Positions 1 to 8,687 of a stretch of 64,000 nucleotides of DNA are shown here, in pieces. Origin of the DNA: Chitinophaga filiformis (GTDB taxonomy: Bacteria > Bacteroidota > Bacteroidia > Chitinophagales > Chitinophagaceae); NCBI RefSeq assembly GCF_023100805.1, contig NZ_CP095855.1:4567001-4631000 (forward strand), given 5' to 3'. The notes beneath the pieces are model-generated. The model worked only from the letters and a program-made list of their open reading frames with translations. It was not told where the DNA came from and searched no databases. Positions within the stretch are counted from its first letter, which is position 1; every line of letters begins with the position of its first letter. Position numbers and translations under genes: made by a program.

Positions 1-104
1 GCATACTGACCTTCAATACACAACGTGTTCCTTCCGGTACCTATGTATTGTACATCAGGACGAAAGATCACACCTTTAATACTACGGTCGTAATAGCAAG
101 ATAA
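1..104 (+). CDS. C-terminal end of a T9SS-secreted protein (partial)
   Basis: The first 104 bases are the 3' end of a reading frame (codons from position 3, stop TAA at 102-104). The last 33 residues include VPSGTYVLYIRTKD and end in a short basic tail (VVIAR). This is the pattern of the last strands of a type A C-terminal sorting domain, the signal that sends proteins through the type IX secretion system to the cell surface. The functional part of the protein lies outside the window, so its role cannot be stated. It is followed by a hairpin and then by a PorV-like gene, a protein of the same secretion pathway. Confidence 0.6.
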   Translation, partial: ILTFNTQRVPSGTYVLYIRTKDHTFNTTVVIAR

Positions 105-111
105 CAAATGA

Positions 112-140
112 TAGCCCCGGTAACACGGTTACCGGGGCTA
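112..140 (+). terminator. Perfect hairpin after the T9SS cargo gene
   Basis: TAGCCCCGGTAAC and its exact reverse complement are separated by 3 bases, giving a 13-bp stem 7 bases after the stop codon. There is no T-run on the plus strand, so it may be a weak terminator or an RNA-stabilising hairpin. It shows that the ATG at 108, in frame with the next gene, is unlikely to be that gene's start. Confidence 0.55.
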
Positions 141-155
141 TACAAAACAACTGAG

Positions 156-1283
156 ATGATACGTTTCTGTTTCCGCGCTGCAGCACTGGCTTTTATGATA
201 GGAACAGTCCTGCCTGTTACATCGCATGCGCAGAAGACCATTAATGTGGCCACATCTGCTGCACCTTTCCTGAGAATATCACCAGATGCCCGTGCTGGCG
301 GCATGGGAGAAATTGGCATCGCCACAAAGGCGGATGCCAACGCACCTTTCTATAATTTGTCTAAGATTGTCTTTGCAGATGCGCCGGATGGCGTAGCCGT
401 TTCTTATACCCCGTGGCTGAGAGCGATCAGCAGCAAGATATATCTGGCTACTGTCAGTGGTTATCATAAACTGGATGATAACCAGGCAGTAAGTGCGGCG
501 CTCCGGTATTTTAGCCTGGGCAATATCCAGTTTGCAGATGCTTCAGGTAATCCATTAGGTAGTTCAAGTCCGCGGGAGTTCTCCTTTGAAGGAGGATATG
601 CCCGTAAACTTGGAAGCCGCCTAAGCCTGGCTTTGGCAGCACGTTACATCTACTCGAAACTGGCCAGCGGCAACGCTAATAATTCCGGCGTTAATTACAA
701 AGCCGGAAATGCTTTTGGTGTGGATATCTCCATGACCTACAATGCAGTGAATGAAGAAGGGAAGGGGTTCACCACCGGAGCAACTATTACCAACCTGGGT
801 TCACGCGTTAATTACAGTAACAACAGTGCAGCGAAGGAATACCTGCCATCCAATTTCGGGGCGGGTGTCGCCTATCATCTGCCGGCACAGGAAGGACATA
901 AATTCACTTTCGGACTGGAGCTCAATAAGATGCTGACGCCTGTAATACCCAATGATTCGGCCGGTATTGCTTCATATTACGACTACAGCGTTGTAAAAAG
1001 CTGGTTTAAATCTTTCAGCAGCGCCAATGGCGGCTTTAAGTCCTTCCAGGTGTCACTGGGTTGCGAATACAGCTACAAAGATCAGTTCTTCCTCCGCACG
1101 GGCTATTTCTATGAGGACAAATACCATGGTGACCGTAATTACCTGACTACCGGTGTTGGATACAGATATGGATCTGCCATGATTAATATTGCCTATATCG
1201 TTCCGTCAGGTAGCGGCGCTACCAGGAGCCCATTGTCAAATACCCTGCGCTTCGGTGCCACCGTGGATCTTCCGTGGAAATAA
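156..1283 (+). CDS. PorV/PorQ-family outer-membrane protein of the type IX secretion system
   Basis: 375-residue outer-membrane beta-barrel protein. A signal peptide (about residues 1-26, ending SHAQ) is followed by the opening typical of PorV: FLRISPDARAGGMGEIGIAT, then ADANAPFYNLSK, SYTPWLR and LRYFSLGNIQF. The rest is alternating barrel strands ending in a typical terminal strand (LRFGATVDLPWK). In the T9SS, PorV shuttles cargo bearing the C-terminal signal to the attachment complex. The start at 156 is chosen because an upstream in-frame ATG lies inside a hairpin and the signal peptide begins here. The preceding gene encodes a T9SS cargo, which fits the role. A second PorV-like paralogue with specialised function is possible. 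Confidence 0.85.
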   Translation: MIRFCFRAAALAFMIGTVLPVTSHAQKTINVATSAAPFLRISPDARAGGMGEIGIATKADANAPFYNLSKIVFADAPDGVAVSYTPWLRAISSKIYLATVSGYHKLDDNQAVSAALRYFSLGNIQFADASGNPLGSSSPREFSFEGGYARKLGSRLSLALAARYIYSKLASGNANNSGVNYKAGNAFGVDISMTYNAVNEEGKGFTTGATITNLGSRVNYSNNSAAKEYLPSNFGAGVAYHLPAQEGHKFTFGLELNKMLTPVIPNDSAGIASYYDYSVVKSWFKSFSSANGGFKSFQVSLGCEYSYKDQFFLRTGYFYEDKYHGDRNYLTTGVGYRYGSAMINIAYIVPSGSGATRSPLSNTLRFGATVDLPWK

Positions 1284-1319
1284 AAAAGATTTTCCCCTGT
1301 CCTATATACCCTATACCTG

Positions 1320-1350
1320 AAAGGCCCGCCGACTGCGGGCCTTTTGTTTC
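1320..1350 (+). terminator. Intrinsic terminator of the PorV-like gene
   Basis: AAAGGCCCGC and GCGGGCCTTT form a perfect 10-bp stem with a 5-base loop, followed by TTGTTTCTT. Confidence 0.85.
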
Positions 1351-1415
1351 TTATTTAAAATTATTTATATTTGTTATGCTCGATCAGCATATTCCCTAAA
1401 CCTAAACTGAAACCT

Positions 1416-1727
1416 ATGATTTTCTTTTATGGACGCAACAGTTTTAAAGTAAAAACTGTTCAGCTGTCAGATATTGGTATCCATACCGAAGTTCCGGGGG
1501 TACAACACTTCGAATACAGGCAACAATATGCACATCTGTACTGGATACCGATGTTTCCCATCGGGTCACAGTGGTGTGTACGTAAAACCGATAACAAGCT
1601 GTATGAAGTAAACCACGAATTATTACCTGCATTGAACGCTTTACCAAGACCTAAAATGGGCTGGCTGGCTTTTGCCGGGCCTATTATTGTCGCTCTGATA
1701 GTGATATATGTGAAAATTTTTGGTTAG
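1416..1727 (+). CDS. Small protein with C-terminal membrane anchor
   Basis: 103 residues starting MIFFYGRNSF. The layout (short N-terminal GRNSFKVK motif, a YAHLYWIPMFPIG segment, then a hydrophobic helix at about residues 80-102) recalls small Bacteroidota zinc-ribbon proteins that read YAH.FWIPLFPIGK between two CxxC pairs. Here those Cys pairs are absent (only one Cys, in WCVRKTDNKLYEV), so zinc binding looks lost. Function unknown. The ATG at 1416 is preferred to a TTG at 1371 because it opens directly on the conserved motif. It is a single-gene unit between two strong terminators. Confidence 0.65.
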   Translation: MIFFYGRNSFKVKTVQLSDIGIHTEVPGVQHFEYRQQYAHLYWIPMFPIGSQWCVRKTDNKLYEVNHELLPALNALPRPKMGWLAFAGPIIVALIVIYVKIFG

Positions 1728-1753
1728 CATTCACTACTGTACATAAAGATATC

Positions 1754-1786
1754 AGGCCTGTCCCAAGTAGGACAGGCCTTTTTTTA
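1754..1786 (+). terminator. Intrinsic terminator
   Basis: AGGCCTGTCC and GGACAGGCCT form a 10-bp perfect stem with a 6-base loop, followed by a run of T. Confidence 0.92.
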
Positions 1787-1915
1787 TCCGCATACCTGGC
1801 CAGCGCGGTTAGGAGGGGGAGGCATGGAAAAATAACCGTTCTTCCTATACTTTTCTTGTGCTAATTGTTTTTTTGTACTTTCATTGTTATACCATGCCAC
1901 GTTAAACACAAAAAC

Positions 1916-2890
1916 ATGAGCTCAAGAAGACAATTTATGCAACAGGCTGGCCTGATAGCCGCCGGTGTTATGATCAACCCATCTGGTATTTTCAGCAAAG
2001 GCCGTGAAAATACAGTTACCCAAATAGGTATCCAGTTATATACCCTGCGTGACCAGCTGGCGAAGGACGTGAAAAACACCATTGAGAAAGTAGCCCAGAC
2101 CGGTTATAGCCATGTCGAGACATTTTATGGCTATAAAGCGCCAGACCAGAAGGAACAGTTCTGGGGACTGGACCCTAAAGGGTTGAAAGCGCTTTTAAAG
2201 GGCAATAATCTTGCGTCCCATAGCGGTCATTATCAGCTGAACGAGTACCTGACCCGCGGAAACGGCAAGGATGAAGCCCTCAAAGTGCAGCTCGGCATCG
2301 CAAATGAGCTGGGGCAGAAATACCTGGTTGTTCCAGTGCCACCCATGGGTATGTGGGATAAGCTGACGGCAGATGATTATAAATTCATTGCTGAACAGTT
2401 GAACAAAGCCGGGGAGCTGGCCCGGCAATCTGATCTGAAAATCGGATATCATAATCACTACTGGGAGTTCAGGCAGCAACCCGATGTCAAAACTTCGGGA
2501 TATGAGATCATGCTGAAAGGCACCGATCCCTCTTTGGTAACTTTCGAGCTGGACCTCTTCTGGGCAATTAAGGCCAATGTCGATCCGGTAACGTTATTCA
2601 AAAAATACCCCGGTCGTTTTTCTATGTGGCATGTAAAAGACATTGATAAATCAGCTACAGAGAAAATTGCAGGTGGCGATGCAGATCATAAGACTGCTAT
2701 GGAGATCCTGCCGCATGTGAAATTTGCAGAAGTGGGTACAGGCGCTGTTGATTTTAAGGACATTTTCGCCAATGCCAGTGTAGCAGGTGTAAAATATGCT
2801 TTCGTAGAGCAGGACAAAATTTCGATTGATCCGTTTGAAAGTATTAAGAAAAGCTACGGATATGTGAAAAGTAATTTATTAAAGGCATAA
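1916..2890 (+). CDS. Secreted sugar phosphate isomerase/epimerase-like TIM-barrel protein
   Basis: 324 residues. The N-terminus MSSRRQFMQQAGLIAAG is a twin-arginine (Tat)-like signal, so the protein is probably exported folded. The rest is a xylose-isomerase-like TIM barrel (AP endonuclease 2 fold): IQLYTLRDQL, HVETFYGY, HSGHYQL, the metal-site strands GYHNHYWEF, TFELDLFW and MWHVKDID, and near the end FAEVGTGAVDF and AFVEQDK. These supply the Glu/Asp/His residues that bind the divalent metal in the family. The substrate cannot be read from sequence; periplasmic relatives are often annotated as sugar phosphate isomerase/epimerase. Start at 1916 follows the Tat motif; an upstream frame extension has no signal character. 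Confidence 0.85.
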   Translation: MSSRRQFMQQAGLIAAGVMINPSGIFSKGRENTVTQIGIQLYTLRDQLAKDVKNTIEKVAQTGYSHVETFYGYKAPDQKEQFWGLDPKGLKALLKGNNLASHSGHYQLNEYLTRGNGKDEALKVQLGIANELGQKYLVVPVPPMGMWDKLTADDYKFIAEQLNKAGELARQSDLKIGYHNHYWEFRQQPDVKTSGYEIMLKGTDPSLVTFELDLFWAIKANVDPVTLFKKYPGRFSMWHVKDIDKSATEKIAGGDADHKTAMEILPHVKFAEVGTGAVDFKDIFANASVAGVKYAFVEQDKISIDPFESIKKSYGYVKSNLLKA

Positions 2891-2917
2891 GACATATTTG
2901 ATATTAAGATAAAACAG

Positions 2918-2955
2918 GAGGCTGTCTTCTAAGTTATTGAAGCAGCCTCTTTTTA
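2918..2955 (+). terminator. Hairpin terminator, possibly bidirectional
   Basis: GAGGCTG (2918) pairs with CAGCCTC (2943), with CTTC/GAAG extending the stem, followed by TTTTTA. On the minus strand the hairpin is followed by TGTTTT, so it could also serve a minus-strand transcript. Confidence 0.8.
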
Positions 2956-2989
2956 TTCTGCCTGATCATAGCCTGTAGGCCTCAGGGCT

Positions 2990-3124
2990 TCATTTATTTT
3001 TGATGCAGTCTTTCTTATGCGCTGCTGAATATTCCGCATTATTATACAGTTGCTTCAGTACTGCGAATTTTACTATTTCTTTAACACCCGCAATATTTAC
3101 GTAGTTACTGAAATGTTTGGCCAT
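2990..3124 (-). CDS. Possible 44-residue lysine-rich small protein
   Basis: The 407-bp gap between the isomerase-like gene and the M23 peptidase holds one minus-strand frame of 44 codons from ATG (3122-3124) to TGA (2990-2992). The peptide begins MAKHFSNYVNIAGVKEIVKF and is basic with one Cys. The frame stays open about 23 codons upstream of the ATG but without another ATG. No family is recognised and no ribosome-binding site is evident. A bidirectional-looking terminator lies just downstream. It may be a small gene, the remnant of one, or chance. Confidence 0.25.
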   Translation of the reverse strand: MAKHFSNYVNIAGVKEIVKFAVLKQLYNNAEYSAAHKKDCIKNK

Positions 3125-3296
3125 ACGTAGTTTCCGCAATGGTGGCTGATTTGAGCGTTTGTACTGCCTTTTATTTTGTCAGAAGCACCATTTACCCGCC
3201 AATTCTTGCCAGTTAGGAATTGCCATTTTTCTTTCCTTTTGGGATGATCTTACTTTGCATCCGTTATAATTTTCAACCCCCAAAAAAACGTATACA

Positions 3297-5069
3297 ATGA
3301 AAATCGCAATGACAGCGGCAGCGGCCATGCTTCTATGCATACAGGCGTTTGCGCAAGACCCTCAAAAAGAAGAAAACGATGCACCAGAACTTCTGTACAA
3401 AAGCGTTAAAAAAGCAACGATAGCTATCCAGGACGGACCCGATGGCGATGAGATCAGTAACAGGCCTATTAGCCGCAGGCTAAGAACTATCACTCCTGCA
3501 AGGAGGATCAGTGCTACCAAACAGGTGATATTTACTGCATCGGATGCTCCCGGCATCGCAATGATGCGCAGCGGAGGCAGTTGTGCCCCTCCGGTTGTGG
3601 AGGAGGGTATGGATCCTGTATATGATGGTGTAAAAGCACATATGCCATTGTATCTGCCTTACAAAAGCAGTAGTGTGGGTATCTGGCAGGGCTTTTACTA
3701 TAACTGGGACAAAAATAACGACGGCAGTAAAGATATCCACCGGGCTATTGATTATGGTAAAACTTCCATTGAAACCAATGAAGACCCGACTTTTGGCGTA
3801 TATGCCATAGCTCCCGGTAAGGTTATCGACGTATATTGGTCAAATGGTGGCGGTAATATTGTTGTTATCGAGCACACTGCACCGGACGGATTCAAATATC
3901 GCAGCCGTTATCTGCATCTCCGCAATGGATATGACAATGACAGGGCGCTGGCAAAGAACTCTCCAACGGCCAAGTATAAAGCGTTTGCTACAAATGGTAC
4001 TACAAGTAATTTATGCTGGGGCACCAATAGTCAGAAGATAAAAGTAAAGAAGGATGATTATGTCCAGGCCGGACAGTTCCTGGCTTATGCAGGTAATACA
4101 GGTTCAGGAGGTATTGGCGTAACTCTCAACGATGATGGCACGCTGACAAATCCAGGAACAAAATCGTTCAATGTGCACCTGCACTTCGAAACCAGTATTT
4201 TGGACACCCGCAGTGGTCATAGCGGTGAATGGGTGAATATAGATCCATATGGTACATACAATCACAGTGGTGTTAGTTGTTACGACCTGGAGTCTGTAAC
4301 GCCTTATGCCCGCTTATTTGCGCCATTCTATCCCAGCTTCCATAATGTACCGCTGAATATTGTAAACAAATTCTGGTCTTACTATACCGGTATGGGTATG
4401 GCATTACAGACAGTGAGCGTTGACCGCCATAACGGCGATTTGTATGCTGCCGGTTCTTTCCAATGGGGATTATCCGGAGAGTGGTACGCACACTTCTATA
4501 TGACAGGAGCTGTTTACCAGACTTATTTTAATACTTATAATGCCAAGGGCATGCGCCCACGCCAAATTTCAGTAACAAAAGACGGTAGCGGCAATCCCCG
4601 TTTTTCTGTGATCTGGGAAAAGAATCCTGCAGGTCAGGCATATTATGCTGTCCACAATGCGGATGATGCTGCCTTTGATAATGCCTGGAAGACATATGTC
4701 ACCACGAAGAAATGGCATGTACAGGAGCATGTGGATTACTCCGTAAATGGCAGGAGATGGCATGCAGCGGTTTTTATCAATAAGCCTAATGACAACGGAT
4801 TCTATTTGTACTATGGTATGAATTCAACGGATTTCAATAACAAGTTCAACGAGCTGTATCCTAACTGGGAACTGAAGAGCATTTGTGTAAACGGCAACCA
4901 GGTAGGAGGGGTATGGCGTCCTAAAAAGAACAACTATGCTGCTTATTACGGCATGACATCTGCTGACTACCAGGCCAAATTTAACCAGTTTACATCCCAG
5001 GGATTGCGTTTGGTGAAGGTGCAGAACTATGATGACAATGAACGTTTCAGCGCCGTATGGGGCAAATAA
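3297..5069 (+). CDS. Secreted M23-family (LytM) metallopeptidase with C-terminal BTRD1-like repeats
   Basis: 590 residues. Signal peptide 1-19 (ending AFAQ). The central domain (about 115-325) carries the LytM zinc motifs: HRAIDYG (H148, D152), YLHL (H207) and HLHFE (H294, H296), so an active peptidoglycan- or protein-cleaving metalloendopeptidase is expected. The insertion between the two motifs is long for M23. From about residue 365 to the end there are four imperfect repeats ending in ..VIWEK / AAVF / VGGVWRP / SAVWGK, with spacers such as YYGMTSADYQAKFNQFTSQG. These match the bacterial tandem repeat domain 1 type seen in secreted hydrolases. The protein is probably periplasmic or released. 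The ATG at 3297 opens directly on the signal peptide. Confidence 0.85.
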   Translation: MKIAMTAAAAMLLCIQAFAQDPQKEENDAPELLYKSVKKATIAIQDGPDGDEISNRPISRRLRTITPARRISATKQVIFTASDAPGIAMMRSGGSCAPPVVEEGMDPVYDGVKAHMPLYLPYKSSSVGIWQGFYYNWDKNNDGSKDIHRAIDYGKTSIETNEDPTFGVYAIAPGKVIDVYWSNGGGNIVVIEHTAPDGFKYRSRYLHLRNGYDNDRALAKNSPTAKYKAFATNGTTSNLCWGTNSQKIKVKKDDYVQAGQFLAYAGNTGSGGIGVTLNDDGTLTNPGTKSFNVHLHFETSILDTRSGHSGEWVNIDPYGTYNHSGVSCYDLESVTPYARLFAPFYPSFHNVPLNIVNKFWSYYTGMGMALQTVSVDRHNGDLYAAGSFQWGLSGEWYAHFYMTGAVYQTYFNTYNAKGMRPRQISVTKDGSGNPRFSVIWEKNPAGQAYYAVHNADDAAFDNAWKTYVTTKKWHVQEHVDYSVNGRRWHAAVFINKPNDNGFYLYYGMNSTDFNNKFNELYPNWELKSICVNGNQVGGVWRPKKNNYAAYYGMTSADYQAKFNQFTSQGLRLVKVQNYDDNERFSAVWGK

Positions 5070-5093
5070 ACGAATACCACCTATATGAAAAAT

Positions 5094-5121
5094 GCCGTCC
5101 TGGAGAGCCAGGACGGCGTTT
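5094..5121 (+). terminator. Intrinsic terminator of the M23 gene
   Basis: GCCGTCCTGG and CCAGGACGGC form a 10-bp perfect stem with a 4-base loop, followed by GTTTCCC. It lies between convergent genes and could serve both. Confidence 0.8.
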
Positions 5122-5156
5122 CCCTTCTAAAAGTCTATGTGATTGGCGATTTTGTA

Positions 5157-5501
5157 TCAGGCACGGCCTTTTGAGTTATGCCTGGGAATGTTCTTCCTGG
5201 CGGTTGGTGGTTCAGCATTTCTGTCGATGAGCACTTCCAATGAAAAGAAACGGCTCTCCATCTGAACTTCCATGGCGACAAACCTCTGCTCGATATCGAT
5301 CTGCCTTGATTCTATCAAGCTTACTTTGGTGCCGAGATCAGTCAGCCTGGTATCAAGTTCGTTTACTTTAGTGCTCAGATCAGCCATTGTGGTATGGAGA
5401 TCTGTCATCATGGTGAGTAATCGCTGTCCGATTTCGTTGTTTGCCTTTAAAGCTGTAAGTATTTGCTGTTGTGTGTCAGCGCTGGTTGTTAATTCTGTCA
5501 T
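5157..5501 (-). CDS. Coiled-coil protein of unknown function
   Basis: 114 residues if started at the ATG at 5501 (MTELTTSADTQQQ). The centre is a continuous heptad pattern (MADLSTKVNELDTRLTDLGT and onward to about residue 90), so it should form a long helical coiled coil. The tail is basic and proline-containing (ARKNIPRHNSKGRA). A longer frame reaches upstream to an ATG at 5564 and a TTG at 5636 and would add a hydrophobic, less convincing N-terminus. No enzymatic motif is visible. It may be a structural or tethering protein. It stands alone, convergent with the M23 gene. Confidence 0.5.
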   Translation of the reverse strand: MTELTTSADTQQQILTALKANNEIGQRLLTMMTDLHTTMADLSTKVNELDTRLTDLGTKVSLIESRQIDIEQRFVAMEVQMESRFFSLEVLIDRNAEPPTARKNIPRHNSKGRA

Positions 5502-6074
5502 AAGAAATTGAGTTAATGTAAATAGCTGGTTTAAAAATATTTGCCGTATGGTGTCAAGCACCATGGCAATGAACCACGTTTTTGTTGCGTAATCCAGGCC
5601 ATAGCCCTTGAAACTTTTCCTACGGGTATTCTTCAATTGTCATATCTCAACGTCAGGACAATAAGTCCTCTTCCGCTTACCTCATAGGTAAACAGACGCT
5701 TTGATAATGCTGATTCATTAGGGGAGATGATGCTGGCAAAAGATCATTTGCCGCCAGGGGTGGTTGGGACTGTATACAAACAAATTGACTAGCCATGCAA
5801 TCTTGCACAGGCTTGGGTCATAAACATGTCGGGCGGATATTGCTCCCCGCGCTCAGGTAACTTCTTAAAGATCTGCTGCGTTGCACCCGGGAAGAATATT
5901 GGCAAGCGGGCTGGTAAATGCTTTGTTATCATAAAAACAGTTTTCCAGGTAAAAATGATCGGTTTTAATCCGGGATAGCTAAGTTTCTCCTGCGAGTAAA
6001 CTTAGAAATCCTATGGCGGATTTGCATGCATTATCATGGAACAAACAATGGTTTGGTATTACCCTCCAAAAATA
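5502..6074. other. Gene-poor stretch between two minus-strand genes
   Basis: I see no clear gene, RNA or strong terminator here. A minus-strand frame of 47 codons (ATG at 5930-5932, stop at 5789-5791, beginning MITKHLPARLPIFFPG) is present but has no recognised family, no start signal and no conserved feature I can name. It is mentioned rather than called. Confidence 0.4.
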
Positions 6075-8591
6075 TTAAACCCTTTTCGGTTTTTCGTTAT
6101 TCATTTTGTTCATTCTTACATTCGTTACCACTCCTCCGGTCAGTAGCAATAGCATGATGAGATAGCTTGACATCGCCAGTTTAATGCCAGTGTAGTATGA
6201 TGTTGGTTCAAACCTGAAAGTGATCGTATGTTTGCCCGCCGGTATCATCATACCGCGCAATGCGTAGTTTACACGATAATAAGGCGCCGGCTTGTCATCG
6301 ATGAACGCATGCCAGCCTTGCTCATAATACACTTCTGAAAATACTGCAAATTGTTGGGCTCCCGCCGCGGATCTGTAGCTGATCTCATTCAGATTATTTG
6401 CAATCAGGCTGATGGTGGCCGTTGAATCGAATGAAGGATTGCCCTGTATCACATCCTTATAACGCTGATCGATCACTACTGTATCCCTTGTATCAAGATG
6501 GTCGAGTGCTTTCATTTCTGCATCGGCACTCTTCGCCCAAAGGATATGTTTTACAAACCAGGCATTTCCCAATGCATCAGGGTTCTTTTGTACGACAGGG
6601 TGTCCATCATTTCCTGGTACGATCACGTATTTTGTATTGAGCATATTGAGCACCTTAATGTTATTGTGGCTTATCTGCCGCTCAATCAGATCCGCATATA
6701 GTTGCAGTTTGGCTGCATGATAACCACCTACACTCTTATGGAAATAGGATGTCATGGCGTCATCAAACGGTTGGGCGGTCAGATTAAACACCCTGTAATA
6801 GGGATCTTTATCCTGCAGGATCTGTTGGTCAGCTTCAGACGGCTGAAAGGAAATATTATAATTGTTTTCGTCCATAAAACTGCCGGTATTCAGATAACGG
6901 TTGTCAACCTGCAGCAGATCTGTTACAATTAACAGGGAAATGCCTGCCAGCAGCCAGGTAGTATTGAAACGGCCTTTGAGGAACAACCATAACAACAGGA
7001 ACGCCAGTCCCGCGAAAATAACGGTACGCAATACATCATCGTGATATAGTTGTTCTCTGTCTGCATATAACGCGACCATCAGCTCATCAGCTATCCGGGT
7101 ATTCCCCTGGAACATCTGCACCAGTTTAGCATGAAAGATATCATCTCCGCCCGGATTTTCCTGGCTGTTGGTGGCATTGGTATACCTGAAACTAAAAGAC
7201 GCCACGTAGACCATCAGCAAGGTACCGGCGAGTATCATTCCCGTCCATTTCAGTTTCTTTTGCAGCTCCTCTCGGGACAGCTTCCCGCTGATCAGTTCCT
7301 GTAATGTCAGCACTGCCAGCACCGCAAATGAGAACTGAGGAATGATCAGTGCCTGAGACGGCGCCCGGAATTTATTATACAAGGGGAAATGATCGAACAT
7401 AAAATAGTTGAATGCCGGAAAATTACTTCCCCAGGCCAACAGAATGCCCAATGTACTTATAGCGACCAACCACCATTTATGCCAGGAACGGATAATAAAG
7501 AGACCCAGTAATGTCAGCAGACAAATTACGGCGCCCATATATACAGGTCCGGAGGTGCCAAGATACGACTGATCTCCCCAATAGAGATTCCAGTGTTTGG
7601 TTACCTCCTCTGCACTTGGCTCCGGTACTCCTATAGCTACCAGTTTCTTATATGTTTCCGAACTGCTGCTCAGTGAACCGGAAGAACTACCTCCGTATAT
7701 GTCAGGCACCAGCATGGTGAATGTCTCGAACTTGCCGTAACTCCACCGGAAGGCATATTCTTTGTCTAATCCACCTTTACTTTTATCAGTCGACTCATGT
7801 GGCAGCGGTGTAAGCTCTGAAGTACCGCCACGGGTACTTTCCCTGGCATATTCGTAGGTGGTCCATAAAGACACGGCATTTGACCCCACTGAGAGCACCA
7901 CTGCCAGCATTATTAGCAAGCCGCTGATAATGAGATGCCTGTATTGCTTTTCGAGGATACAGTACACTGCATAAACAATTGCGATCACTCCCAGCATCAG
8001 GAAGAAGTAATAGGTGATCTGCAGATGATTAGCGCCTATCAGGTAGGTGAGAAATAATGCCATGATGCCCGTTCCAAGCAGGTATCTTTTGCGTATGATC
8101 AGCACAAAACCTGCTATCACTGCGGGCAGGTAAGCGAGCGCCAGCATCTTGGTTTCATGCCCTGTTACAATAATGATGGGCGAATAACTTGCATAAGTGT
8201 ACGCTACTGCTCCCGCAAAGCCTATCCATGGATTCGTTCCCAGTACAATGCACAGGAGGTAAAAGCACAGCGCGGAAAGGAATAATACATTGACCGGCTT
8301 AGGCAATCCGAAGGTGAGGATAGCCGGAATGTAGTTGGTAAAGTCATAAGGCGTCTCCATCGCTATCTGATAGGTAGGCATACCCCCGAACATACTTGTT
8401 GTCCACAGCGGAGTAATACCATGCTCTTTTTTATAGTCCATGGCTTCCTTCGCCATTCCCTGCCATTGTACATTATCACTCTGGCTGAGTATTTTGCCAT
8501 TCAGAGCTGGCTTACAGTAGATTATGGAGAGTATTAACAATGCCAGTATTGCAATGGCATGTGGCAGCAGGTTCTTTAAACGGGCGATCAT
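6075..8591 (-). CDS. YfhO-family polytopic membrane protein
   Basis: 838 residues with about a dozen transmembrane helices in the first two thirds, starting with AIAILALLILSIIYC, and a C-terminal extracytoplasmic domain (roughly residues 570-795) followed by a last helix. The N-terminal loop contains QSDNVQWQGMAKEA and TTSMFGGMPTYQI, which match the YfhO family of GT-C-like membrane proteins linked to cell-surface glycan or lipoteichoic-acid glycosylation in Firmicutes. In Bacteroidota the substrate is unknown. The ATG at 8591 is preferred to a TTG at 8636, which sits next to the terminator of the upstream gene. The protein ends in a basic tail (NEKPKRV). Confidence 0.85.
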   Translation of the reverse strand: MIARLKNLLPHAIAILALLILSIIYCKPALNGKILSQSDNVQWQGMAKEAMDYKKEHGITPLWTTSMFGGMPTYQIAMETPYDFTNYIPAILTFGLPKPVNVLFLSALCFYLLCIVLGTNPWIGFAGAVAYTYASYSPIIIVTGHETKMLALAYLPAVIAGFVLIIRKRYLLGTGIMALFLTYLIGANHLQITYYFFLMLGVIAIVYAVYCILEKQYRHLIISGLLIMLAVVLSVGSNAVSLWTTYEYARESTRGGTSELTPLPHESTDKSKGGLDKEYAFRWSYGKFETFTMLVPDIYGGSSSGSLSSSSETYKKLVAIGVPEPSAEEVTKHWNLYWGDQSYLGTSGPVYMGAVICLLTLLGLFIIRSWHKWWLVAISTLGILLAWGSNFPAFNYFMFDHFPLYNKFRAPSQALIIPQFSFAVLAVLTLQELISGKLSREELQKKLKWTGMILAGTLLMVYVASFSFRYTNATNSQENPGGDDIFHAKLVQMFQGNTRIADELMVALYADREQLYHDDVLRTVIFAGLAFLLLWLFLKGRFNTTWLLAGISLLIVTDLLQVDNRYLNTGSFMDENNYNISFQPSEADQQILQDKDPYYRVFNLTAQPFDDAMTSYFHKSVGGYHAAKLQLYADLIERQISHNNIKVLNMLNTKYVIVPGNDGHPVVQKNPDALGNAWFVKHILWAKSADAEMKALDHLDTRDTVVIDQRYKDVIQGNPSFDSTATISLIANNLNEISYRSAAGAQQFAVFSEVYYEQGWHAFIDDKPAPYYRVNYALRGMMIPAGKHTITFRFEPTSYYTGIKLAMSSYLIMLLLLTGGVVTNVRMNKMNNEKPKRV

Positions 8592-8632
8592 AAATGTGAG
8601 ATAATTGAACAATGAATATAGATATAGTTTAG

Positions 8633-8667
8633 ACAAAAAAGGAGCCCTGCATTAAACAGCGCTCCTT
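8633..8667 (-). terminator. Minus-strand intrinsic terminator of the CNNM/CBS gene
   Basis: AAGGAGCCCTG and CAGCGCTCCTT form an 11-bp stem with one mismatch and a 7-base loop; on the minus strand it is followed by TTTTTT. It separates the CNNM/CBS gene from the YfhO-like gene. Confidence 0.85.
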
Positions 8668-8687
8668 CTCATATCGCTTGGGATACG

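Noticed and set aside
108..155. Earlier ATG start for the PorV-like gene
   Set aside because: It lies within the hairpin after the upstream gene, and the signal peptide begins at 156.
5789..5932. 47-codon minus-strand frame
   Set aside because: No family, no start signal and no conserved feature; not called as a gene.
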